Below are positions 33,922 to 45,768 of a stretch of 64,000 nt of DNA, in pieces; the first letter of the stretch is position 1, and each line of letters starts with the position of its first letter. Below the pieces are notes generated by a model, which had not been told where the DNA came from, made no database searches, and was given only the letters and a program-made list of their open reading frames with translations. The stretch covers positions 20,764,001 through 20,828,000 of the forward strand of contig CM074864.1 in the NCBI GenBank assembly GCA_037501455.1, written 5' to 3'. A program made the translations under genes and the position numbers. This DNA is from Lantana camara (lineage: Eukaryota > Streptophyta > Magnoliopsida > Lamiales > Verbenaceae).

Positions 33922-36289
33922 TGTAGCACCCCTTAACACGTGGAGGTACCACACTCCCGCACTATAGGTCAATCCACATACGAAAAGGCCAATCCGTACA
34001 TGAACCAACCTATAGCGAACGGGTGACGATGCAATACACGACAAGCTAGGCGGGATTACTTATACATACAACAAAACAAAGCGGAAGCATAAACTAGTTT
34101 CTTTCAAATATTTCCATTTATCAAATCATGACATTTCTTGTTTACCAACTAAAATATGTTCTAACTCTACTTATCAATACATTATCATTTCCTAAAATGC
34201 ATAACAAATAACATTAAGCATAATTCCCTCGAACAATAAATAAACAATCAAATAAAATGCACCGTGTATAACTCGACTACCCGGAGTGGACTCAAACTCG
34301 ACTCCCGCCTAGCGTGCACCTACAATAACCTGAAAGGTGGAGGCGTCAGCCTGTGAAGACCGAGTGAGGGGTTTAGATTTATAAAAGATAAATATATGAG
34401 TTTAATAATAATATAGCTTCGCCCGAGAATACAACTATCAATATTAAATACTTATTCATTTTCATGCAATCAATACATGGCCCTGGCTAGTAAGGGCGGT
34501 CTCCAACCGAACACCAAATGTTCATGAACATGCTTGCTTGATTATTAAACAATAAGTGATCATGCAATTCAATTATCGTGCAATCGTGCATGTGTAATCA
34601 TATAACACGTTCATGGAATGGAAATCATGCAATAACCCGAGGACAATCTGCGGTGCCGGACTCATCCCCAGTCTCCTTCTTCCTCCGATTGATGATGGGA
34701 TTGCAAGGCCCCATCATCCATGCGTGTTGAGCAGAGGGTACATGAATCCCTAAGCCCGGAGCTCCTTCCTCCACTAACCTCCTAGCGGATTCAGGGGTGA
34801 CCCCAAATGTGGTGAGGATAGTGCCAGAGTTACCCGTCAGCCCTTGCTTTCCCCGGTTGGCTCTAGTCACTACCCTCGGGCCCAACGTGAACGGTCATGC
34901 TACTCGCCTAAACATGTACGAAACATGGCTTACTTGCTTGCTTTCATGAACATGACTTGAAATGATAAGTGACTTTATAAAATTATAACTATAATTACCT
35001 TTGGCCGAAAGAACACATAAGGGAATACGGGTTCTATATAACTAGCAATTAAACCTCGCATGACAGGCGACATGACGACTCGTGAATACGTGAACGTGAT
35101 CATGCTCGACAATCTACACCCTGGAGAATAACTGGACAAGAAACGGGATAATGTACGTGCATGAGACCGTAATTCAAGAACATTACTTCATATAAGATGC
35201 ACGGCGTGATCAAGTACGAGACATCACACAATAAACAATGTAGCATATAAATGTCATGTTTTGGCATGTAATCATTCATATAATAACAATTTGGGGTCAA
35301 ATATACCATTGGAATTAAGATCCAAAATTACAATTTTATGCAGAAACTTTTCTTCTGTCAGTGGGGTGGGAACGGCCGTTCCAGGTTTTAGTTCAAAGTG
35401 GGAAGGGTCGTTCCCGCCTCCCCGAAGTGCTCCCCGAAGATGGGAACGGCCGTTCCCGTCTGTGAGACAAAGTGGGAACGGTCGTTCCCGTTCTCGCCGC
35501 CTGCATATTATTCAAATCTTGTGGAACGGCCGTTCCCTAATTACAAAGGGAACGGGAAGGGCCGTTCCCGTTTTACAGAAGATGCAGAAGAACAGGGGAA
35601 GAAACAAGGGAGCTACGGACCAAGCTCCAAATTCCCCAAACACTTACAATTCAAATCCATATGTTATAATTCCTAGAAGGAAACATACATACATGCTTAT
35701 AGTGCAATAAAACACAATATAAACACATGTTTCATGCCTTGATCATCACAATTCTCACTTCAAGCTCAAATATCCAATTACCATATAATTCCATAATCTT
35801 CAAGATTCATACATGAAATTCAAGGCTAAAGCTTGAAATATTGCTTCTAACATCATATAGACAAGTTATTATATCAAAATCATAACCCTAGCTTCACACA
35901 TAATTTCCAAGAAATCATATATACAACCATCTCTACCTTGAATGAAAGAAGGAGAAGAAAAGATAAATATGTGATGAAGATGATGTCCCAAGACCTCCAA
36001 TTCCTCAAAGATTTTAGCAAGGAATGATCAAATCTCTCCTTCTCTTGGTTGATGTTTGGATCGGTAGAGAGGAGAAGCAAATTTGGGATGTTTGGCATGA
36101 AATTGAAATGAAGTATGTGGAAGGAATGTATATACCGACATGTTAGGGGGAAAAATGTAATATTGATGATCAATCCTCCAAATACCATAAGTTATGCAAT
36201 TGAGGATAAAAGGTTTGGAAAAGATCAATTAAGTCCTCTAATGTTTTCATGCAATTAGGTCCTGACTGTCTGAAAATCGGGTCGTTACA
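33922..36289 (-). repeat. Element D, 5' LTR (2368 bp)
   Basis: Second copy of the D LTR. It matches 28801-31184 except near 34370-34420, where the sequence looks more like the G LTR. The GGGAACGG palindrome array is at 35367-35569. Confidence 0.95.
35367..35569 (-). repeat. GGGAACGG palindrome array, second LTR copy
   Basis: Same arrangement as 30263-30465. Several units here carry GGCC at the centre where the other copy has GGTC, so the perfect palindrome is present more often in this copy. Confidence 0.9.
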
Positions 36290-36294
36290 GTCCA

Positions 36295-36893
36295 AGTGTT
36301 GGATAATAACAAGCGTAACCGTATTATGAACTATGTAGTTAGAAATCGACGAGAGGATTTGCTAAGTGTTTATCATCTATGAGCTTACGTATACATAATG
36401 AGATGAGGATCTCTAAGGGGTTTGCCATAGCGAACCAGAGTGATCAGCATCTAGTTGGAGTAATTAAGCATATAGCAACCCCGATTTTGACCTATTTGTT
36501 TTAAGGATTTATGCATTTTTTAGCGTCAGGTTTTTCAATGTGGAGTGCCCTCGACATACTGATAGTGTTGAACTGAAGAGGGGTTCACTCGTTTTAAGAG
36601 AGACCCCCACGAGAGTGGACACCAAGCCACTCGACGTGGAGTATCCTCGACACGGAGTGGGCGTTGATGTAATTGATGAGGCAAATTATCATAAATTGAA
36701 TCAAGTAAATGATAAATAATGTATGGAAAATACTTACCGATGTACTTGTATTTCTGTCAAAAGAAGATACAGTGTGCCCCGAGCGGGGGACTTACAATGT
36801 TTGCAATTATACATAGAACCTCCTGAGGTTGCATGTATTCCACGGTCGAGGGAGACACTTGCCTTGCAAAGTCTCTAGCAAGTAGGTATTGTT
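36295..36893 (+). other. 3' remnant of the decayed gypsy-type element
   Basis: It continues 28477-28795 after the D target repeat. Short phrases recur across the two parts, for example GGGTTTGCTAAATGTTTGCC near 28760 and GATTTGCTAAGTGTTTATC near 36357. No ORF, LTR end or purine tract could be fixed. It ends where element E starts. Confidence 0.45.
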
Positions 36894-38834
36894 TGTTAGG
36901 AATAGTGCCTGAGAAAGCCGATTGTATTTCTGCTTTGTGCTTTTCCTTATTGTAATCACATACAAACTTTGAATAAAATAACGAATTGAGGCAACACTAC
37001 TTTATATGCTCTTGTTTGGTATGCGTTTACTTTAGGTGTGCATGTATGAGAACTCCTCTAATCCGGATGGCTTTAGGACTCTACCATTTAGGTGAAACGG
37101 TTCATGAAACGAGCCCTATATCACATAAGTCATGATTAGTAAAATACTCCAAGCCGATGAGTCCTACAGACAGTGGGAGTGTCAACTTGACTCCTCCAAG
37201 GTTTACTTGTGGGATCACGCCCTTAAGAAGGACCACCTTGTTTCATGGAGGTGCAAAGTGTATAGTTGATACGTGCGTGATACATGAGGGTGCTTACTTC
37301 CATAAGTAAGTTCACTAAGGTGCCCCGTGTGAGAAGATTCCTAAATGGGAAAGGAAGTTTCTATTTCAGGAAATGGAAACTTCCAGATTAGGAAATATCC
37401 CACGAGTCATTGATGTGATTAATTGATCCTTAGACTTGAGGTTCCATGTCACTTTGTGAGTTAACTCTATAATCTTAGGTATAAGCTTTAAAGGGTGTCG
37501 CCTTAGACAACTGATTCAAAGCTTATGCTGGGGCTACACAACTGATTCATGAAAGTGAATGAGAATCAAGAAAGGACCTACACTTGCATTTGCAAGGTGA
37601 TCTCTTATTGTGTAAGTCATTCATATGCCATATGGAGTCCTTGGCCAAGGCAGTAGATCAAGACATCAAGAAAAGGGTTTCTTGGATTGAGATCAAATGG
37701 ATATGAAATGCACTTAGCTTTAAGACCAGATTATTAGGGTTCTGATTATTCGCTTACCCTAGATCTTGGTTGAGATATAGTAAGTAGGAGGATTGTATCT
37801 CACATGAATCAATTACTCAAAAGGTTCTGTCGAATCGAGACATTCCAATTCAGCTCGGGTTTAAACACCTATTGCTAGACTATGGTCGTTTAATCTGTGG
37901 ACTGATTAATTAATTAGTGAATTAATTAATTAGGGTCACTGCTAATTGAATTGAGAACCTAGAGGGCACACACAACAACTTGGTTACATGAGTTAAGGCT
38001 TTAAAATGATTAAATGAGTTAATCGGGCCAAAGGGGTTCCACATGTGTGGAGCACACGTGTGGGGACGTCCCGTGCGTGACAGGTGTCCATATATATGGA
38101 CACGTGTGCAATGTGCATGTATATTTATTTATGTATTAAATAATTAATGTGTTAATTATTTAATAGACTTTGGTTTAATTTTCAATTAAAATGAAAGTCT
38201 TATTTTGGAGAAATTAATCTATTTTAATTAATTGTGAATTAATTAATTAGATAAATAAGTTATTTATTTATTAATTAATAAAGTATAATATTATCCAAAA
38301 GGATTTGGATATTTTAGCTCTCTTAAAAGTTGATTTGAATTAGAATTCAAAGTCAAAGTTTAAAATTACTTGATGATCAAGTAATAAGAGAGTGGGACCA
38401 AATCCTTAGTCCATAAGGACTAGGATCGGCCGCCCCTCTCCTATATATAGGGGAGCTCGAGCTCCCCTTAGGGCTGATCGATTTTCTTTTGGTTCATATG
38501 TTGAACACCATCCTTTCTCCAAGATCAAATAAACCGTAGGTCAAGCCTAAACAGTAACTAGAGAACTAGCATCCTTACTAGTTAGAGTGTAGTCAAGTTT
38601 GTGGACTATCTCTAGAGAGCTTCAAGTTAGATGTTTTGAAGATTCGAGCTTTACCAAGGAGAGGGGATCAAAACGCGAGAAGAGCGTTCTTGGGTGGCTT
38701 GAAATGCTTCAAGAAAGATTATTGAAAAGTAAGTTTCTAATCTCTACGAATTTGGATTCATGATTGCGAGTTTTGATCCTTTTGTTGGAAAATTTTTTAA
38801 ATTTTCACTTCTTTCTGATTCCTATTTTCCAACA
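36894..38834 (+). repeat. Element E, 5' LTR (1941 bp)
   Basis: Bounded by TG and CA and followed by the PBS. Two other copies lie in the window: a solo LTR at 59031-60967 and the split 3' LTR. A CACGTG-rich segment (38036-38110) varies strongly among copies, while the flanks are nearly constant. Confidence 0.9.
38443..38469 (+). promoter_or_regulatory. TATA box plus 20-bp palindrome in copia LTR
   Basis: TATATATA (38443-38450) is followed at once by the perfect palindrome AGGGGAGCTCGAGCTCCCCT (38450-38469). The same pair occurs in the solo LTR (TATAAATA near 60574, palindrome 60581-60600). Position suggests that the palindrome lies across or just before the transcription start. Confidence 0.7.
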
Positions 38835-38836
38835 AC

Positions 38837-38848
38837 TGATATCAGAGC
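38837..38848 (+). other. Primer-binding site of element E
   Basis: TGATATCAGAGC lies two bases after the LTR end and differs at one base from the standard initiator-Met tRNA site. Confidence 0.8.
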
Positions 38849-39115
38849 CACCTTGTTAATCGTGTTTCTGATTCGTCTCCACTTAACTGAATTTGGTAGA
38901 AATTCTTAGGCTTAGATGCGAATTAGATATTCTTGAGTTCTTTTAGAAAGCCTGAATTACGAAATAATATTTTTCCTAAAAGTTTCTGAAAAACGTTTTC
39001 GAAAATTTGATTGAAATTATTTTGGATCAAATATATTTAAATCGTGTTTTAAATTTTGGATTGTTGTTGGTTTTTGAACTAAAAGTACGAAACACGAAAT
39101 CGCGTTACTAAAACG

Positions 39116-39238
39116 CGAGCCTAGACGTGCTAAGGCGTAGCACGCCTAGGCTCGTACGCCCGTCCGCCCAGCAGTCCCGCAACCGTGCGGGACTGCCCGC
39201 CGCTGCTGCTCGCCCACGCCTAGGCCCGCACCTAGGCG
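39116..39238 (+). repeat. GC-rich hairpin cluster in element E leader
   Basis: Three strong inverted repeats sit in a GC-rich island (about 39108-39390) within AT-rich DNA. 39116-39154 has a 17-bp stem with one mismatch and a 5-nt loop. 39171-39196 has a perfect 11-bp stem (GCAGTCCCGCA) and a 4-nt loop. 39217-39238 has a perfect 8-bp stem (CGCCTAGG). The open frames across this island (39108-39545, 39127-39405) are by-products of GC content. Confidence 0.85.
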
Positions 39239-41074
39239 CGCCTGCTCGCCTCCCACAACCACGCAGGAGCCTCGCCCGGCACGCCCACCTGCTGCTGCAC
39301 GCGCTAGCAGCCTTATGCTGCTGGTCGAGCGTGGTGAGCGCGACGTCGCGCGGCGTGCGGGGCGGACAGTCCGGGCATTTCGGACCGTTCGTTTCCCGAT
39401 CTTGATTTTCGTTTTTAGTCCAATCCAATCCCGATTTACTTTTTCTGAAAAATTTTTGTTTTATTAAATTTGAATTATTTTTGAAATAATTGTTTAAATT
39501 GGGATTTTGAAAAATTAAGCGACTTAAATTTTGGGAAAATTGCAAAATTTATTTTATGAAATTATTGAAAGAATAAAATTGTTAATTTTTAGAAATTAAT
39601 TGGAATTTTATTAGTTTATAGTTTTTCGGGTTTTATAGAAAAGGCTCTTGAACAAGAACTACATCTAAGTCGTGTTTTAAGCTATTAGAGCTTCAAACGA
39701 GAATTTTAATTTATTGGTTAAATTTAAATTCTTGCTATTTATGCATATTAGGTGATCATGGGTTTAGACTTATGTATGGTTTTAATTTATGCACATTGAT
39801 GGTTTAAATTGGGGTTGGAGCCCTATAGTTGCGTCTTTCAATTGAGGTTGGAGCCTCACATATGTGCGTACTGTTATGTGATTTATTATGTGGCTTTCCA
39901 TATTACTGTTTTGAGGCTGGGGTATGCCCCGTGTATTTGTCTAAGGCCAATATGAAGATTGAGCCTTATTACTTTTCAGTATTTTTTCATTTTTTTTTAG
40001 AGTAGAATAGGTGGTGAGGTTTTATTTTCATTTTGGAGACAATGCACCCATGGAGTAAGATGGACCACATTCAAGTAACAAGGAGGCCATAAGTGAAGAC
40101 CCCTCAAAATGTTAGGGATGGGAATCTAAATTGAAAATGTAATAGAGATAGGGCTCGTATTTTGTTACTGCTTTCCCTGATGTGATTTAAACTGTTTATA
40201 TGGCATGTATGTTAGAACTTGTGATTGTGAAGTGGCTCCCATATATCACGCATAAGATAGGTAGAACCCATGATCATCACATGTTAGTATCATGCTAGGA
40301 CATGTTATCTGTTTATGTGCTTGTTTGAAATGCATTTAAGTTGTACTTGCATTAATCAAGACTAATAAAATTGGATAACATATATGTTGGTCAGGTTTAA
40401 CCGGACAACTCTCCGGTTAATTCGAAAATTCCCATTAAATATTAAGCTAATTTCGAATAAATAGGTGTTTAATTCGAGGTACAAATCTTGAATTAAATTC
40501 CTAGCATTCCATCAATAGGTTTTAAGTTTAGTAAGTGATGCTAGTTATTGTCCGCGAGTCGTGGGATAGCTAGTGGAGCTTATTAGTTCTTAGTTACCTA
40601 ATTGATCATTTTAAATGATCAATATTTCGTGATCAATTTTGGCAAGGGCGATGTCCGCGAGTTGTGGGTCGTTCGAACTAAGTTTTGATCATGATCTTAT
40701 GATTGATGGGTCGAGCTTAACGCCTAAGTCAATATGGATGTCGCACGAGTCGTGGGTCCATACTGAAAGATAACTGATGCAAAAACAATTACTAAGAGTT
40801 CTAAAGGTGTTAGAATTGGTAAGTTGTGCCTACCTAGGGTTTTACTTAGAATGTCCGCGAATCGTGGGTTCGAGATAAAATGCTTAGGATCTTAGTACCC
40901 ATTGGGAAACGTGTTCCTCTTAGATCTTTGGGAATTATAGATCTTTGAAAAACAGTGGGAGATACATTAGATTAAAGACCTTATCTTTTTTATTACGTTA
41001 TAATTCAGCATGCTCACTAGTTCTCTGCTCCACCATTTAGGTCGTAGATTCTGTGATTCTCTACGTGTTTTGAA

Positions 41075-41275
41075 ATGGCAACCAAAAACCCTCTTGTATC
41101 GATCCTCGAGTCAAACAAGTTGATTGGTCCCAACTATTCTGATTGGCTGAGGAATCTAAAAATCATTTTAGATTCTGAGAAGAGACCTTATGTTCTCTTC
41201 GAAGGGGAGCCTAGTCCCGAAGGGGACGCTCCCATTCGGACCGAGCGGGACGCGATCCAGAAGTGGAAGGAATAG
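41075..41275 (+). pseudogene. gag: N-terminal fragment of copia-type Gag
   Basis: The ATG at 41075 opens 66 codons beginning MATKNPLVSILESNKLIGPNY, followed by SDWLRNLKIILDSEKRPYVL. The N-KL-GPNY-W--NLKI pattern is typical of the start of plant copia Gag polyproteins, which form the particle shell. The frame ends at a TAG made by the junction with the LTR; the rest of gag and all of pol are gone. The junction lies in GGAATAGT, which also occurs at bases 6-13 of the LTR, so the deletion probably used this microhomology. Confidence 0.85.
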
Positions 41276-41626
41276 TACCCTAGAAAGCCGATTGTATATC
41301 CGCTTTGTGCTTTTCCTTATTGTAATCACAGACAATCTTTGAATAAATTAACGAATTGAGGTAACACTTCTTTATATGCTCCTGTTTGGTATGCGTTTAC
41401 TTTAGTTGTGCATGTATGGGAACTCCCCTAATCCTGATGACTTTAGGACTCTACCATTTAGGTGAAATGGTTCATGAAACGAGCCCTATATCACATATGT
41501 CATGATTAGTAAAATACTCCAAGCCGATGAGTCCTACAGACAGTGGGAGTGTCAACCTGACTCCTCTAAGGCTTGCTTGTGGGATCACGCCCTTAAGAAG
41601 GACCACCATGTTTCATGGAGGTGCAA
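41269..41626 (+). repeat. Element E 3' LTR, first fragment
   Basis: It matches the 5' LTR from base 6 (36899) onward and stops at the F insertion. The first five bases, TGTTA, are missing because of the fusion with gag. The continuation is at 62874. Confidence 0.9.
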
Positions 41627-44310
41627 TGTGACGCCCCGTATTCTCGAAGGGCGTCCTGACGACATTAACAAGTAAGTCTCTACACTTGTGTGTGTGTTTA
41701 ATTTAAGAGTTCTTGAATTATGTGATTTAATGTAAATCCAATTTAACATGTGATCATTCGGATTATTTCAAAAAATTAATGGTTAAGTTGATTTTAAATC
41801 CATCATGTTACTTAACTTGTTTAATTTCGGTTTACTTGAATTCCTTGAGATTAATTATCAATCATATGTTTACGAAGTGTCGTTAAATTGTACAAAAGGT
41901 TTCTAAAATTAAATTGAATTAAACTCTAATTGGTAAATCTCTATTTCATTTTAATTTATAAAATTAATTCGGAGCTTGAATGTTTATTCGTAACTTTACC
42001 AATTTTATTTATGATTATTTGTACGCGCTATTACTCTTTGCTACGCGATAAGGATACCCGGTTTTAGATAGCTTGTGCACAAGACACATTTCTCCCAATC
42101 TCCTTTTTACCTCTCTCTCTCTCTCTTCTCTCTCGCTCCTCTCCCACTCTCTCTCTCTCCCGAGGTCACTATGCGCGACTTCGGTTATGAGCCCATAACT
42201 CGATCGTTTCTCGATGGAATTCAATAAACGAATAGTCCATTTCGATTATCTCGGGGAGACGTACACAAGAGTATCAATTTCACGGCCTAACGATGAATGG
42301 TGACAGAGTTATTGCCGGATTTCAGTAGCAGCGGCTGAGGTGTCAGACCACCGCCACTTCGCCGGCCTTTCGCGGCGGTTTCCGGCCACCTCCTTGATGT
42401 ACGCGCCCCATGCCCAGTAAGAGGACTTCCCGGCGCATCGTTTGACGTCGGCAGCGCGGCCACCCGGGCCGCGACGGCGGCGCCCGTCACTGTAGCTGCG
42501 TGATTCCGCCGCCTCCGGCGGTCTTTTTCAGCGACCCTCTTCGGTTTCCAAGGTTTTTCGACCCTCTCAGTTCATTTCCAGCATCAATTTCACCAGATTT
42601 TGGCCGTAGGTGGTGGTTCCAGTGACGTGTGCGCCGGCAGAATATTCGGCGGCCAACGGGGGCCTTTTCCGGCCATGTTTGGTCTTGGGCTCTTCACGAA
42701 AGTTGTTCCGAATGACGAGAACTAGTGGCCATTGATCACGCGACTCCAGATTTGGAGGTTTGGCGGCGGATCGCGGCGGCACAGTGGTGGTGCAACTGCG
42801 GCGCTAGCTCCGAGGATTTTTCCGGCGAGCTACCTTAGGGCTTTCGAAGAGCTCGTCACGGGTAAGACAATGCCTTTTACGGATCGTACTTTCGTTCACC
42901 GGTTTGGAAGTAATTTGAGTTTGAAGATTTTAGGGTTTTCATGTTCTTAGATCTGAAATTGGAGGAGATTGACTTGGAATTTCCAGAAATTGATCGAGGA
43001 TTCGGAACGGGCACGAAGACTTCATTCAGGACTGATTTTTCTGGATTTTGGCGGTGACTTTCCGGCGGCTCCGGTGGCGGCACTCCGACGACTTTCGGAA
43101 AGAATGTCGGTCTCGATGCGGTGAGTCCAACGCCGCTTTCCGTTCGTTAATCGGACACTCGATCTATTTATTACGAATTATTTTGTGTAATTGTGATTAT
43201 TTGAATTAATTGTTTTAAATGCAAATAAATTGGTTATTGTTGGTTTGTTGATCGAGATGTATTTCAATCGTATACGAAAACATATATTGAATGGATTTTG
43301 ATATGCATGAATGTTTCGATTTACAATTTTAATCCCGATGTGATGAATTTACGCTATTTGTTAGGTATGAAGGGGTGTTAGTGTAATATCTAGAAACTAA
43401 TCTCTTATGTGACTAAATGAACTGGAATGATATTTTAGAAGAACGAACATGTTGTGATTTCTCTATATGAATTTGAGACGTTTTCAAATATAAGATTGTT
43501 GTAAATTGTGTTTCAAATATAAAATCGAGATACATGAAGGATACTTGAACAACTTGAGACTTGATGCATGATAGGAGTTAGAATTGTAATATTTTGATTT
43601 ATTCTCACTACTCGAAGATGATATATTAGGAATTATGGTGAATTGATAATTGTCATGCTTGTAAGTGATTAATTCCTAGTTGAATAATGGTATAAACACT
43701 TTAAATGAACAATTATGCTTAGTAATCAACTAAAGGGATGTATGTGTAATAATTCTAAACTTTTATAAATGACTTAGGGGATGTAAGTGTAATATTTATG
43801 AAACTATGAATGTGACTTGAGCGTGTGTACCAAACATGTTGTGAAGTTGTAAAGTATGATCTTAAGTGAATTAAATGCACTCTTTATTTGTATCAAGCAT
43901 GCCATCGACCTACAACAACTTTGTATGTTTATATGATTAAGTTGCTCTTACTTATGCACTTTATAACTCGACATGAACTTGATGCTTAATTCTAATATTA
44001 CAATTGAACCCTGTAACATTGGATGATTTAATATGCATTTTGTGAATACATTGACTTCCTAAATTGATCTTGCATCTTTGGGTATGGAATTTCATGATGG
44101 TTGCTTGTAAATATGACCTTGTTGAGCATTGATATGCCTTGAATGACCACGACACCTCATCCAAGCACAACATGAACACTTATGCATAACCACGATCATG
44201 TTGAGCAACGCTGTGCGCTTGTTTGGTTCATATAGAGTCTAAGTCTGGGCTTCTGTATGTCTTGTCACAGAGTTTGGTGGTGTCGGTGGGCCCGAGGTTT
44301 AGAGTGTTTG
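41627..44310 (+). repeat. Element F 5' LTR, first fragment
   Basis: It matches 56602-59030 and 60968-61272 of the 3' LTR. It contains a CT-rich tract (about 42110-42160) followed by a GC-rich region (42280-43130), both unlike the AT-rich rest. The GC-rich part may be promoter or first-exon sequence. Predicted intron 1 runs from GCG|GTGAGT (43121) to CTTGTCACAG| (44270). It ends at the G insertion. Confidence 0.95.
43121..44270 (+). other. Predicted LTR intron 1 of element F
   Basis: Donor GCG|GTGAGT and acceptor GTATGTCTTGTCACAG| both fit plant consensus. Exon 2 is 44271-44310 joined to 52767-52799, 73 nt once G is removed. In the 3' LTR the intron is 58136-61229 (with the solo LTR inside) and exon 2 is 61230-61302, also 73 nt. 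No hairpin array was seen in this intron. Confidence 0.45.
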
Positions 44311-44903
44311 TGTAATGCCCCGATTTTCAGATAGTCAGGTACGTTCGACACGTGTGGGTTTCGAGCGTCAGGATTTTATTTTATTATTTTTGTTTATTCA
44401 ATTTATATGTGTTATATTAATTTCTATAAATTGTGTTCAACATGATTACGTGAAAATTATATGATATTCAATTCAATTTGAGAATTCTTGTATGAATGGA
44501 ATCTAATTGCTACATGAATTAACTGTCCATGTGAATTAATTGCCAAATTGTCCTTAAATGCTTATTCATTTCAATTGAGGGACTAAATTGCATGAAAACC
44601 TTTTGGACCTAATTGTCCATTTCCAAACCTTTGATACCTAATTGCATAACTTATAGAACTTTAAGGATTTGATCATAAATATTGCATATTTTCCCCAAAT
44701 GTATCGGTATACACATTTGTTCCTCAATCATCATTTTCATTTCATGCAAATCATCCTATATTTGCTTCCTTCTCTACCGAACCACTACCATGGGGAAGCA
44801 AGAAGGAAATCATCATCTTCAAGCTAGAATTTGCTAGGGAATTTCATGATTCAAGTCCAAGCATCCATGTTCATCATTTTCTTCCACTTATTTTCATCTC
44901 AAG

Positions 44904-45697
44904 GTATATATGATCATTTATATGATTTCTTGGAAATTATGTGTGAAGCTAGGGTTATGATTTTGCTAGAATAACTTGTCTATATGATGTTAGAAGCAAT
45001 ATTCTGAGCTTTAGGCTTGAATTCCTTGCATAAATCTTGAGAATTATGAGTGATTATGATGAGTTTATATATGAGCTCAAGTTAGTGATTATGATGATTA
45101 AAGCTTGGGTTATGTGTTTATATTGAATATTATTGCTTCTCAAGCATGTATGCATACTTCTCATCATGAATTATAGTTGTTGGAATGGAATTATGAGTGT
45201 TTGGGAGCTTTGGGAGCTTGGTCCGTAGCTCCCCTATTTTTCTCCCCTGCTTCTGCATCTTCTGTAAAACGGGAACGGCCCTTCCCGTTCCCTTTGTGAT
45301 TGGGGAACGGCCGTTCCCATTGATTTGAATAATGTGCAGGCGGCAAGGAGGGGAACGACCGTTCCCACTTTGTCTCACAGACGGGAACGGCCGTTCCCAT
45401 CTTCGGGGAGGCGGGAACGGCCCTTCCCACTTTGAACTAAAACCTGGAACGACCGTTCCCACCCCACTGATAGAAGAAAACATTTTGCATAAAATTACAT
45501 TTTTAGCCCCTCGATCCGATGGCTTATTTGACCCCAAATTGCTATAATATGATTCAATATGTACTGAAACAACATGTTATCATGCTACATTGTGTATTGC
45601 TCGATGTCCCGTGTATGATCATGCCGTGCGTCATTATATGGAATAATGTCCTTGAATTATAGTCTCATGCACGTACATTGTCCCGTTTCTTATCCAG
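44904..45697 (+). other. Predicted LTR intron 1 of element G
   Basis: Donor CTCAAG|GTATAT and acceptor CCGTTTCTTATCCAG|. Exon 2 is 45698-45768 (71 nt) with a TTCTCC/GGAGAT stem. The palindrome array is inside the intron. The 3' LTR copy is 50676-51471. Confidence 0.45.
45270..45461 (+). repeat. GGGAACGGCCGTTCCC palindrome array of element G
   Basis: About six units, some perfect (GGGAACGGCCGTTCCC near 45390-45410) and others with one changed base (GGGAACGGCCCTTCCC near 45271). Spacing is irregular. It is the same motif as in D, read on the opposite strand. Confidence 0.9.
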
Positions 45698-45768
45698 TTA
45701 TTCTCCAGGGCGGAGATTGTGGATCATGAGCACGTTCACGTATTCATGAATCGTGTGTCGCCTGTCAG

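Larger units (their letters stand above)
28801..36289 (-). mobile_element. Element D: pol-less LTR retrotransposon (same family as G)
   Basis: The TSD GTCCA (28796-28800 and 36290-36294) is exact. LTRs at 28801-31184 and 33922-36289 flank a 2.7-kb interior. PBS and purine tract place it on the minus strand. LTR ends, hairpin motifs and interior blocks match element G, which is on the plus strand. No gag or pol was found. Confidence 0.95.
38729..41040 (+). other. Predicted leader intron of element E
   Basis: A strong donor, GAAAA|GTAAGTTT, lies near the LTR end, and an acceptor, TTCTCTGCTCCACCATTTAG|G, lies 34 bases before the gag ATG. Splicing would remove the PBS and the GC-rich hairpins, giving a short leader for Gag translation. 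The donor is kept in the solo LTR. No transcript evidence is available. Confidence 0.45.

Noticed and set aside
37881..37940. ATTAATTAATTAG inverted repeats as a MITE end
   Set aside because: They occur in all E LTR copies at the same place and have no separate target repeat, so they are part of the LTR.
39108..39545. Two overlapping frames of 145 and 92 codons on opposite strands
   Set aside because: Both arise from the GC-rich hairpin island, where stops are rare by composition. They precede the true gag start and match no family I know.
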